Shown here piece by piece: positions 1 through 7,263 of a stretch of DNA of 15,420 nucleotides. The stretch is from DATKMG01 sp035541995 (GTDB taxonomy: Bacteria > Acidobacteriota > Terriglobia > Versatilivoradales > Versatilivoraceae), in contig DATKMG010000700.1 of NCBI GenBank assembly GCA_035541995.1, forward strand, positions 1 to 15,420, read 5' to 3'. Made by a program: the position numbers and the translations under genes. How positions within the stretch are numbered: the first letter of the stretch is position 1; every line of letters begins with the position of its first letter. Below the pieces are notes generated by a model. The model had not been told where the DNA came from. It did not search any database and was given only the letters and a program-made list of their open reading frames with translations.

Positions 1-83
1 CCCAGATAGGCTTGCAAGACCAGGCTGTTGTGCCCGGCGCCAAGGATGATCCCATCGTATAGGCCCGAACTCTGACTAACCAT
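1..83 (-). CDS. Phytoene-desaturase-like FAD-dependent oxidoreductase, N-terminal fragment
   Basis: Only the first 27 codons and two further bases lie in the window; the gene continues beyond the left edge. The ATG is the complement of 81-83, with a GAGGT ribosome-binding site just upstream. Residues 8-27 read LYDGIILGAGHNSLVLQAYL. This is the beta-strand, GxGxx(N/G) loop and helix of an FAD-binding Rossmann fold, and the GAGHNSLV form is typical of the phytoene dehydrogenase/carotenoid-isomerase-like NAD(P)/FAD oxidoreductases. The exact substrate of this branch cannot be told from the fragment. It follows the amidohydrolase-like gene on the same strand after 129 bases, so co-transcription is possible. 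Confidence 0.75.
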   Translation of the reverse strand, partial: MVSQSSGLYDGIILGAGHNSLVLQAYL

Positions 84-212
84 TAAAGGTTTGACCTCAA
101 TGGGGGATGATTGTCAATTGATCTTATCGTTTCTCATCCTGGGAGGCGAAGAATTGAAGGCAATGAGTATGGCAACCCCACCGGATCCAGCTCATATTCC
201 AAAACATGCTAC

Positions 213-992
213 TCACACCTTCCCTACGTTAAGCAGGCGGCGAGCGTTCTCCTCAAACACTGCCTTCTTTTGGGCATCAGTTAATCCTGACTCCTGCATC
301 TTGAGGAGAGCCGATTTATAGTAAAAGAAAGGAAAGTGAGAACCGAAGAGCACTCGTTCGAGCTTGACTTCCTGGACTAACCGGGCCACGCCCCCAACTC
401 CCTCGACCATCGACAAATCAAACCAGACATTGCCTGCTGCGGAAAGCGTCTCCAAAGGCTCTAACCCCATTTGCGGATAGCAATTCAGCAAGACCAGCCG
501 GGCGTTCGGTTCAGCTTTGATCAAGTCTGCCAATGGAGCGATGTCAACGGGAGGGACACTCATGAGCGGATGTTGTGTCCGCTGATCCTCCATGCACACC
601 ACAAGCTGAACGATGAGCTTACGGGCAGCCGCTAGCTTTAGCAATTCCGCAAAGGAAGGATCCCCAAGTCCGTAACCATGGTAATTGGGATGCAAGCGTA
701 CCCCTGGCATCCGGTGTTCTTCCTGACAGCGTCGCAGGTCCTCCTGCCAATCCGGGAACCTAGGGTTGACCGATCCAAATGGCAAGAGCATTCCTTGCCC
801 GTATGTGCGGCAGTCCGTCGTCAGTCGGGCGTTGACGCCGGCGAGGTCCCGATGAAAGATCCCATCGAAACTGCCTGCCCAAGCCTGGGTGATATTGTTC
901 TTCTTGAGCATGGAGACTAGTTCAGCAGGCTCGTCTCCCAATAATCGCCGGAAAGGCCAACGGGAAAGACTCACATTCGTGTCAATAATCAA
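213..992 (-). CDS. Amidohydrolase-family (TIM-barrel) protein lacking the usual metal ligands
   Basis: This is a 259-residue protein of the amidohydrolase 2 type (PF04909-like), with no signal peptide. It begins at a TTG codon preceded by AGGAAGGG at about 9 bases; the frame stays open upstream, so a longer form is not excluded. The fold signature is clear: MIIDTNVSL at the first strand, GVRLHPNYHGYG near residues 97-108, LVLLNCYP near 167-173, FDLS near 191-194, and VLFGSHFPF near 214-222 followed by a C-terminal ENARRLL. The catalytic ligands are not conventional. The HxH positions are Asn6 and Ser8, the later His positions read Gln129-Leu130 and Asn170, and the usual Asp of the GSDxP motif is His219. 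I expect either a metal-independent enzyme, a different metal site, or a non-catalytic role. Its neighbours are a secreted hydrolase upstream and an FAD oxidoreductase downstream on the same strand. Confidence 0.8.
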   Translation of the reverse strand: MIIDTNVSLSRWPFRRLLGDEPAELVSMLKKNNITQAWAGSFDGIFHRDLAGVNARLTTDCRTYGQGMLLPFGSVNPRFPDWQEDLRRCQEEHRMPGVRLHPNYHGYGLGDPSFAELLKLAAARKLIVQLVVCMEDQRTQHPLMSVPPVDIAPLADLIKAEPNARLVLLNCYPQMGLEPLETLSAAGNVWFDLSMVEGVGGVARLVQEVKLERVLFGSHFPFFYYKSALLKMQESGLTDAQKKAVFEENARRLLNVGKV

Positions 993-1032
993 GGCTGGAT
1001 TCCCTTCCTGCTTGGAATAGGGAGTAAATCCG

Positions 1033-1048
1033 AAGCGGCCGGCCGCTT
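1033..1048. repeat. 16-bp perfect palindrome upstream of the amidohydrolase-like gene
   Basis: AAGCGGCCGGCCGCTT is its own reverse complement. It is flanked by AATCC (1027-1031) and GGATT (1054-1058), so the symmetry extends imperfectly outward. It lies 41 bases upstream of the TTG start of the minus-strand gene at 213-992, in the 158-base gap behind the hydrolase gene. No T-run follows on either strand, so a simple terminator is unlikely. It could be an operator or a processing/stability hairpin in an intergenic transcript. Confidence 0.5.
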
Positions 1049-1150
1049 GCCCGGGATTCGCTTCCCGACTGTTTCAGGTCTTCCATTCCGAGAACTTCCT
1101 CAGATTGTGAAATAACGCGCCGACAGACATTTCAGGTGTTCCCGCCGCTC

Positions 1151-3151
1151 TCAACGCGACCACTCATCCATGATCCGTTCATTTCCCTCCTCAAAGCCAC
1201 GATAGTGAAACTCGCCTACAATGGGCACAACGTTCTCCATCCAGTCTGTGGGGTCGGTCCAAATGACACGGCGCGGGGCGATCAGCTTGCGCATGTCGTC
1301 GAGATCCCATTTCAAGCAAAAACCCGGGAGTATTGCGGCGTGCAGATTTTTGTGGATAGGGCCTTCCAGAGCCCTCCGCAGGCTGTAAGGTGTACGGTCG
1401 ATCCACACGCGGCTCAGCCGCTCGTCGACGGCCGCGGCCATCAGCAGCCATACCCCGGCTACATCTGGCGCGAAGCCACGGATCGAGGCCGGATCTACGT
1501 CTGGTCTTGCCGAAAGCAAATCCACACCGCGAAGGATATCGAAGGCGCGCATCCCCGGGAGATTTCTGCCAATCAGCCAGGCTCTGGTGTTCGCTAACCA
1601 GTCGCCGGCGAACGGCCTGTTCTCTTCCTTGCGAGGAAGACCGCGGGGAGCTAGAGCCAATACCACGCTACCTTTTGCAGTGAGTTCCGTGGCCAGTTTC
1701 GAGGGGGACCCTTCAGCCTCCACCACGATCACGCCGGGTTTGCGGCCCTGGGCACGAGGAATCCGCAAGGTTGCATTGATCTCGAGTCCCGGCTCCGTTT
1801 CAAGTAGGATAGTTTGAGTGTCACAGTCGTGACCAAAGGTTTCGGTCGTAACTCGCACACGCGGGGGATGGCTTTCAGGATTGACCCATTTGCGCAATTC
1901 AGTACGCAGCTCTTCGAGAGTCCCATGACTTTTAAGAGTCTGGAATTTTTCCAGGATCACCTGCCAGATGTCACGACTTCCTTCCTCCGAGACCTGACCT
2001 GATTTGGTGGCGAATAGTGCATGGGCGGGAAGGCTTTCCACGTCTTCCTCTCGTGCATCGCCTTTTCCGTCCTTAAGCCACCGGATCATCCAAGCATAGG
2101 TGGCTTCACGTGTCTCGAGCGGCGTGCCATGCGGCCCAGGTCCCACAAACCACTGTACCTTTTCGTCTGCTCCGTAGATGTGGTACCAGTGTCGCGCTTC
2201 TTCATAGACCTGTCGAGCCCCTTCCGGCGTGAAGAAATCCTGAAGAGTTGAAGCGATCAGCCAGGGTTTTGGAGCAAACAGCTCAACGAAATCCGTCTGA
2301 TCAAGGCCCGCGAAAAGGAAGTTGGGCAGACTTTGCTCGGAATCGCCAACCGACCCGGAGAACAGGACACGGAACGAGTTCATGTAGCAGGCTGGTACTG
2401 CAACTCGAACTCGTGAGTCCAATGCAGAGAGATAGGTCGTTAGGTTGCCACCACCCGAACAGCCGGTACAGCCGATCTCATTGCCTTGAACCTCAGGGCG
2501 GCTAAGGAGGTAATCAAGTGCGCGCTTTCCATCCCAAATCCGGTACCGTGCGAAGCTTTCGCCGACCAGCAAGCACTGCGCTCCAGCAAGGAGATGTTGC
2601 TCGGTAGCCCAGGCGCCCAGGGACCCTCCGATACGCGGTTCGTACGCCTGGCGACGTTCACCCTGGCCCAATGGATCGTAAGCCAGGACCACGAATCCTT
2701 TGAGAGCGAGATTGATGGCGATGCGCTGCACCGCCGCCTTGCCTTCTTCCCAATGACCTAAAGGGAGGAGGATCCCAGGATATTTCCCAGGTTTGGAAGG
2801 CCGGTATAAGTTGGCCGTCACGAGCAAGCCGGGCAGGCTCTCGAAGATGACCTTCTCGATTACATAGCGAGAGCGCTCAATGGATCCCGTAATCCGCGCA
2901 TTGAGCGGGCCGTGGTAGTCGGGAAGCCCGCCAATCAGATCGAGGACCTTGGCGCGAACCTCTGTTTTACGGCGATCAGCGTCACCCGCGTTGCTAATAG
3001 CATCAATGCGTTTTGTGCGGGCATCGAGCTGCTCCTGGGCAATGCGATCCATCCAACTTAGGAGGCGTTTTTCAGCGTCAGTCTCCTGAGCATAGACGGA
3101 GGACGAGACTAATAAAAACATAGCCAATAGTGTGACACGCATGTGGGTCAT
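1151..3151 (-). CDS. Secreted alpha/beta hydrolase, acetyl-xylan-esterase-like, two-domain
   Basis: This is a 666-residue exported esterase-type hydrolase. The ATG at 3151 was chosen because GGAG lies about 5 bases upstream and the protein then starts with a Sec signal peptide (MTHMRVTLLAMFLLVSSSVYAQ, cleavage near 20-21). The frame is open further upstream to a TTG at 3232. The first catalytic domain shows LGHW near 131-134 (oxyanion region), YDPLGQGER near 158-166, the nucleophile elbow GCSGGG with Ser232, a likely acid Asp305 and the catalytic His341 in GPGPHG. A second alpha/beta-hydrolase-like unit follows from about residue 430, but its elbow reads RGFAPDVAGVW and lacks a GxSxG serine, so it is probably non-catalytic. 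Related proteins deacetylate plant polysaccharides, but the substrate is not shown here. It is transcribed divergently from the aminotransferase at 3301. Confidence 0.85.
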   Translation of the reverse strand: MTHMRVTLLAMFLLVSSSVYAQETDAEKRLLSWMDRIAQEQLDARTKRIDAISNAGDADRRKTEVRAKVLDLIGGLPDYHGPLNARITGSIERSRYVIEKVIFESLPGLLVTANLYRPSKPGKYPGILLPLGHWEEGKAAVQRIAINLALKGFVVLAYDPLGQGERRQAYEPRIGGSLGAWATEQHLLAGAQCLLVGESFARYRIWDGKRALDYLLSRPEVQGNEIGCTGCSGGGNLTTYLSALDSRVRVAVPACYMNSFRVLFSGSVGDSEQSLPNFLFAGLDQTDFVELFAPKPWLIASTLQDFFTPEGARQVYEEARHWYHIYGADEKVQWFVGPGPHGTPLETREATYAWMIRWLKDGKGDAREEDVESLPAHALFATKSGQVSEEGSRDIWQVILEKFQTLKSHGTLEELRTELRKWVNPESHPPRVRVTTETFGHDCDTQTILLETEPGLEINATLRIPRAQGRKPGVIVVEAEGSPSKLATELTAKGSVVLALAPRGLPRKEENRPFAGDWLANTRAWLIGRNLPGMRAFDILRGVDLLSARPDVDPASIRGFAPDVAGVWLLMAAAVDERLSRVWIDRTPYSLRRALEGPIHKNLHAAILPGFCLKWDLDDMRKLIAPRRVIWTDPTDWMENVVPIVGEFHYRGFEEGNERIMDEWSR

Positions 3152-3300
3152 TCTACTCCATTGACGGCCCTGATCGCGAGCAAACTCAAGCAAAATCATT
3201 TCCGTACAAGTAGCGTGAAAAAATCTTGGCAAAGGAGTATAAGATCGAATTGAATCTGGCCTTATTCTTAATCTTCAAAATCGAAGAGGGGGAATCAAAC

Positions 3301-4623
3301 ATGACAAAATCACAAACTCGGAGGTCCTTTGTCCGAACAACGGGTACAGTCATCGCTGGTCTTGGAGTCGCACTTTCCCGGTGTGCGCAAGGAATGAAGG
3401 AGGCACTGGCTCTCAACGGCGGCCCGAAATCTGTTACTTATCCTTCCGAGAAGCAGCATGCGATTTTCAGGTGGCCGCGTTATGGCCCAACAGAGAAGAA
3501 AGCGCTCCACGATCTGATTGACAGCGGAAAATTCTATGACGAGCTGCCGCTTTTCGAGAACGAATGGAAGGAGTATACCAAATCGCCTTTCGTTAAGGCC
3601 CATATGAACGGATCGAGCGCCTTGACGAGCATGTATTTTGCGCTGGATCTTCCTCCCGGCAGTGAAATCATGGTTCCTTCCTATTGCTTTTTTGCCACCT
3701 GCCTGGCCATGCGGTTCTTTGGATATGTCCCAGTTTTTGTTGACGTGAATCCGCGCACGTCCACCTTCGACCTGGAGGACGCCAAGCGGCGTCTGACTCC
3801 AAGGACCAAGGCGTTGGTTCCGATGCACGCATGGGGGCTTCCCTGCGAGATGGATCGCATCTCAGAATTTGCGAAAGAAAAGGGCTTGATCCTGCTCGAA
3901 GACGCCGCGCAATGCCACGGCGCCTCGATGCATGGAAAGAAGATGGGGACTTGGGGCATGATGGGTATTTTCAGTTTTCAGGCCTCCAAATGTCTGCCGA
4001 CAGTAGAAGGCGGGATGGGGATGTACCAGGCGCGGGAGTATTTTGAACGAGCTTCGGCCTTTGGTCATTATGAGGATCCTGTGAAATTCGCGAAAGACAG
4101 CCCGGTGCGGCAATATGAAGGCACCGGTTTTGGTCAAAAGTACCGCATGCATCCGTTCGCGGCCGCGATTGGCCGGCAACAATTAAAGGTCCTCGACACT
4201 CATAATGCGCAGGTAACTGCCGGTGTCCGCCGGCTCAATGACCGGCTAACGCAACTGCCAGGACTTAGTGAGCCCCACTGCCGCCCTGACCAGCAACGGG
4301 TTTACTACTACAAGAACCTGTTATTGCTGGATTCCGCCAAGGCCGGTTTCTCACGGGATGCACTGGTTAAGGCCTTGATAGCCGAGGGGGTAGAACCGGA
4401 AGTGTGGCTCTATCCGGAGCAGCACAAACTCAAGATTTATTCGGAGTCCAAGTGGTGGCACCATAAGCCCGAGATCCCGAATGCCCTCCCCGGCAGCGAC
4501 CAGGTGAATGCAAGTCACGTTTTTCTGCCATTTTTTTACGAAGACACACCGGAACTGATGGATCAGTACGTGAAGGCTTTCGAAAAGATCTGGGCACATC
4601 GGGCAGAAATGGCGAAGCTCTAA
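3301..4623 (+). CDS. DegT/DnrJ/EryC1/StrS aminotransferase with a twin-arginine export signal
   Basis: This is a 440-residue fold-type I PLP enzyme of the sugar aminotransferase family. The ATG at 3301 follows GAGGGGGA at a good distance; the frame is open upstream to 3226, but that extension has no better start. Family landmarks are present: YxDELPLFENEW near 79-89, NGSSAL near 103-108, the PLP-contacting Asp201 in LLEDAAQCHG, and Lys230 in SFQASKCLP, the Schiff-base lysine, followed by EGGMG. The catalytic apparatus therefore looks intact. The N-terminus is unusual: residues 5-25 contain TRRSFVR and a mild hydrophobic stretch, a plausible Tat signal, which would put a folded PLP enzyme outside the cytoplasm. 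A small TCTTC/GAAGA hairpin (3272-3287) sits just before the ribosome-binding site. The next gene starts 6 bases after the stop, so the two form an operon. Close relatives make amino sugars; the actual substrate is unknown. Confidence 0.9.
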   Translation: MTKSQTRRSFVRTTGTVIAGLGVALSRCAQGMKEALALNGGPKSVTYPSEKQHAIFRWPRYGPTEKKALHDLIDSGKFYDELPLFENEWKEYTKSPFVKAHMNGSSALTSMYFALDLPPGSEIMVPSYCFFATCLAMRFFGYVPVFVDVNPRTSTFDLEDAKRRLTPRTKALVPMHAWGLPCEMDRISEFAKEKGLILLEDAAQCHGASMHGKKMGTWGMMGIFSFQASKCLPTVEGGMGMYQAREYFERASAFGHYEDPVKFAKDSPVRQYEGTGFGQKYRMHPFAAAIGRQQLKVLDTHNAQVTAGVRRLNDRLTQLPGLSEPHCRPDQQRVYYYKNLLLLDSAKAGFSRDALVKALIAEGVEPEVWLYPEQHKLKIYSESKWWHHKPEIPNALPGSDQVNASHVFLPFFYEDTPELMDQYVKAFEKIWAHRAEMAKL

Positions 4624-4629
4624 AACACC

Positions 4630-6015
4630 ATGAGAAAGACATTTGTGCATGGACCCTTACTTCTTGTGCTAGCGGGCCTTCCGCTATTCTGTGCTTGTAA
4701 GGTGTCCACGACCTCAAAAGCTCCCACGAGTTCCGCGTCCTCGCGAAAATTGATCGCCCGGATCTACAATTCCGGATTCGAGCTGGCACATGACACCTAT
4801 AACGGGATTTCCAGTGCCAGTGATGGAAAGATCTACTACGTTCTTTCCTCGGAATCTTATGCCACCGGCGCTCAGATCTATTCCTTTGATCCTGCCACGA
4901 CCAAGATCCAGCATCTGGGTGATCTGACGACGGTCTGTGGCGAGAAGGAACTCAAGGCCATCTCACAGGGCAAGTCCCATGTGAAGTTTGTCGAGTCCAA
5001 CGGAAAACTCTATTTTGCCTCGCATATTGGTTTCTACACCATCATCGACGGAATGGAGAAATCCGGACTCCCTCCGCCCGGGTACAAGCCCTACCCAGGC
5101 GGACATTTCCTTTCATATGACATGGCGTCTGGAAAATTCGAGGACTTAGCAATAGCTCCTTTCCACGAGGGAATTATTTCGATGACCATGGACCCGCAAA
5201 GGGGGCGGCTCTTCGGGATTACCTGGCCTACCGGCTACTTTCTCCGTTACGACCTGGCGCGAAAAGAGCTGAAGAACCTTGGTCCAGTATCCCTCCAAGG
5301 GGAAAATGGCAAAGGGCAGACCTATCGAACGCTTTGCCGGTCGCTGGTGGTCGACCCGGATGATGGATCGGTGTATTTCACGACGGGAGATGGGTTCATT
5401 CTCCGTTATCGTTCCGATCTGGATTCCATCGAAACCATCGAAGGTGAGGACCTCCGAAAGGATTACTTTGGTCTCTACGACCCGACCTCTCCCGGCCACA
5501 TGGGCTATAACTGGCGGCAAACCGTTTGGTATGGGCCTGAAAGAGCCATCTACGGCGTACATGGCAATTCCGGGTATCTCTTCCGCTTCGACCCCCGCAT
5601 CCGCCGTGTCGACGTGCTGGAGCGGCTAACATCAGAACCATCCAGGAAGAGTGGAATGTTCGACCAGTTCAGTTATGGTTATCTCGGTTTCACCCTGGGT
5701 CCTGACGGCCATACCTTGCACTACCTCACAGGGGGACCTATTTACGTGGAAGGCAAGCGGGTAGCAGGCAAGAGCAATACAGCCAAGGGCGAATCCAAGG
5801 GACAGGAGAATCTCCACCTCGTCACCTATGATATCCCCACGGCAAAGTACTCGGATCACGGACCTGTTTTCTTTGAAAACGGTGAGCGACCTTCCTATGT
5901 GAATTCGATCGCCGTGGGGAAGGACGGCACAGTGTATGCTCTCTCACGAGTCACAGAGAACGGGCACACCCGCACTGACTTGATCAGCTTTCCCGGGCCG
6001 CTGCACCATGACTAA
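4630..6015 (+). CDS. Exported beta-propeller protein of unknown ligand
   Basis: This is a 461-residue protein starting 6 bases after the aminotransferase stop, so probably translated from the same message. The N-terminus is a signal peptide (charged start, then LLLVLAGLPLF) with Cys21 and Cys23. A lipoprotein site is possible but the lipobox is poor. The body is a series of blades marked by a recurring pattern of an aromatic residue, Asp/Arg, a short turn and a Leu/Gly: FDPATTKIQHLGDL near 86, YDMASGKFEDL near 163, YDLARKELKNLG near 207, YRSDLDSIETIEG near 260, FDPRIRRVDVLE near 320 and YDIPTAKYSDHGPV near 400. DGKIYY, GKLYFAS, DGSVYF and DGTVYALS strands lie between them. This is a beta-propeller of the SMP-30/oligogalacturonate-lyase type of architecture, but no catalytic signature is evident. 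It may bind or process a sugar with the aminotransferase. Confidence 0.75.
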   Translation: MRKTFVHGPLLLVLAGLPLFCACKVSTTSKAPTSSASSRKLIARIYNSGFELAHDTYNGISSASDGKIYYVLSSESYATGAQIYSFDPATTKIQHLGDLTTVCGEKELKAISQGKSHVKFVESNGKLYFASHIGFYTIIDGMEKSGLPPPGYKPYPGGHFLSYDMASGKFEDLAIAPFHEGIISMTMDPQRGRLFGITWPTGYFLRYDLARKELKNLGPVSLQGENGKGQTYRTLCRSLVVDPDDGSVYFTTGDGFILRYRSDLDSIETIEGEDLRKDYFGLYDPTSPGHMGYNWRQTVWYGPERAIYGVHGNSGYLFRFDPRIRRVDVLERLTSEPSRKSGMFDQFSYGYLGFTLGPDGHTLHYLTGGPIYVEGKRVAGKSNTAKGESKGQENLHLVTYDIPTAKYSDHGPVFFENGERPSYVNSIAVGKDGTVYALSRVTENGHTRTDLISFPGPLHHD

Positions 6016-6054
6016 ATCTAGAGCGGGCCCAGGGTCCAACCCGTATGTTCCGGC

Positions 6055-7077
6055 CTAGATTGGCACCAAGCGCAACGCATTTCCACTCAGGATTTTCGCC
6101 AGCACTTCGGCGGGCAGGTTCAATGAGACAAGAATGTCATATAGGCCGTTGTCGAATTGATCCCTTCCGAAGAACATCCGGTCCTGATAATCGATGAGAA
6201 ACTTACGTGTGAATTCCAGGTCTCGGGAAAGGGCTACCTGGCCTGATCCCCCGGAAAGATCGCAGTGCAGGTTCGGGAATTTCTCCAGGAACTGCAGGAT
6301 CCGTCCTCGACCCACAATGGGTTTTCCTTTAGGGTAGACCAGAGGTTCTTCATCGGCATCAGCGGAGATTTCCCTCCAAAAGCCTGGTGCGTGTCCCAGA
6401 AACTGTGTCTTCGGGCAGAGACGTAGGGGGGCCTCCATGTTCTCCAGACCGCCTCCATACCACCACTGCCAGGAATTCGGGACTCCATGGCGCGGCATCG
6501 TCACGTCCAGATGGAAAATGACCGGCAAGCCGAGTTCACCGCAATACTGGAAGATCCGGATAACATCGGGATCATCATATCGCATGCGGCGCTTGAACTC
6601 CCCGAAAACACGTACCCGATGAATATTGACTGCAGCTTTCAGACGGTCCTGAGCGTGCGGATCGCGCGGATCCACGGTTGTTCCAGGAATGAAGCGATCC
6701 GGATATCGTTCGACGACCTCGATCACGTCACGAAAGGTAATCCCTGCTCCAGGCGGGTTCAGAACTGAATAATAGTAGGGATCTAATTCGCCTTCCGGCA
6801 ATTCCCAACTCAGCAGCCAGGTGCGTTCGATGCCGACTGCATCCATATTCTCAACGATGCGCGCTCCGTTGAGAGTGAGCCAGCGGGGATGATTGTGGAC
6901 ATCAATGACTCGATGGCTGGGCCGCCTCTTGCCGTCATCCTGCGGCTTCTGTTCACTTGCGTAGGCGGTACCCGATGACAATTCCCCCCAAGCCGCCAGG
7001 GTGCCGGCCAGACCACCCTTAACGAACTGGCGCCGCCCAAATAAGGAGCCGGCTATTCTTCTCGAACTTGAAACCAT
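6055..7077 (-). CDS. Tat-exported amidohydrolase (TIM-barrel metal hydrolase/decarboxylase family)
   Basis: This is a 340-residue protein of the amidohydrolase 2 family. The ATG at 7077 is preceded by GGAGGT at about 4 bases, which decides against the longer frame starting at 7146. Residues 5-40 form a Tat signal (SLFGRRQFVKGG, then a mild hydrophobic run ending AYA). The metal-binding set is intact: His61 and His63 in IDVHNHP, His189 in VIFHLD, His229 in FLGHAPGFW, and Asp306 in FFGRDQFD. This contrasts with the degenerate relative at 213-992. Families with this fold hydrolyse lactones or decarboxylate aromatic acids, and I cannot choose a reaction. The gene converges on the beta-propeller gene with 39 bases between the stops, where only a short GGGT/ACCC hairpin is seen. 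A REP-type inverted pair lies just upstream of its ribosome-binding site. Confidence 0.85.
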   Translation of the reverse strand: MVSSSRRIAGSLFGRRQFVKGGLAGTLAAWGELSSGTAYASEQKPQDDGKRRPSHRVIDVHNHPRWLTLNGARIVENMDAVGIERTWLLSWELPEGELDPYYYSVLNPPGAGITFRDVIEVVERYPDRFIPGTTVDPRDPHAQDRLKAAVNIHRVRVFGEFKRRMRYDDPDVIRIFQYCGELGLPVIFHLDVTMPRHGVPNSWQWWYGGGLENMEAPLRLCPKTQFLGHAPGFWREISADADEEPLVYPKGKPIVGRGRILQFLEKFPNLHCDLSGGSGQVALSRDLEFTRKFLIDYQDRMFFGRDQFDNGLYDILVSLNLPAEVLAKILSGNALRLVPI

Positions 7078-7104
7078 TGGACCTCCATTACGGGCATAAT
7101 TAAG

Positions 7105-7208
7105 AATGTGGGAGGCGCTCTCCGAGCGGCGACCAACGCGCCTCACCGGAAGCTAAGAATTGCAAAACACAAGCTCCTGATCGCCGTCCGGAGGCCGGCT
7201 CCCACATT
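7105..7208. repeat. REPIN-like inverted pair of REP-type palindromes
   Basis: Two 30-base arms, 7105-7134 and 7179-7208, are inverted copies matching at 24 of 30 positions by eye, with 44 bases between them. Each begins at its outer end with AATGTGGGAG and ends inward with a CGGCGA core followed by Y-C. Each arm holds its own small palindrome: CGCTC/GAGCG in the left arm and CCGG/CCGG in the right arm. A conserved TGTGGGAG-type head, an imperfect GC-rich hairpin and pairing into a ~100-base inverted doublet are the hallmarks of REP sequences and REPINs, which RAYT transposases (IS200/IS605-like) mobilise. No RAYT gene is in the window. The element fills the gap between two minus-strand genes and could also act on mRNA stability. 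Confidence 0.75.
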
Positions 7209-7263
7209 GTTTCTTCCTTACTTTTTGCCAGTCCTTAACTTAAAACTAACACCCATACGACAC

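Noticed and set aside
140..165. Similarity between GGGAGGCGAAGAATTGAA here and GGGAGGCAAAGAATGAAA at 8838-8855.
   Set aside because: Too short and imperfect to call a repeat; both are purine-rich ribosome-binding-like sequences, so chance is enough.
1136..2761. Several plus-strand open frames opposite the esterase gene.
   Set aside because: They are shadows of a well-supported gene: no ribosome-binding sites and no family signatures.
3226..3300. In-frame N-terminal extension of the aminotransferase from a TTG at 3226.
   Set aside because: The ATG at 3301 has a strong GAGGGGG site and starts a Tat-like signal; the extension would bury it and has no proper ribosome-binding site.
6016..6054. 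Possible bidirectional terminator between the convergent stops.
   Set aside because: Only a 4-bp GGGT/ACCC stem with a three-base loop and no T-run on either strand.
7078..7146. Longer start for the Tat amidohydrolase at 7146.
   Set aside because: It would run through the REP arm, and GGAGGT directly precedes the ATG at 7077.
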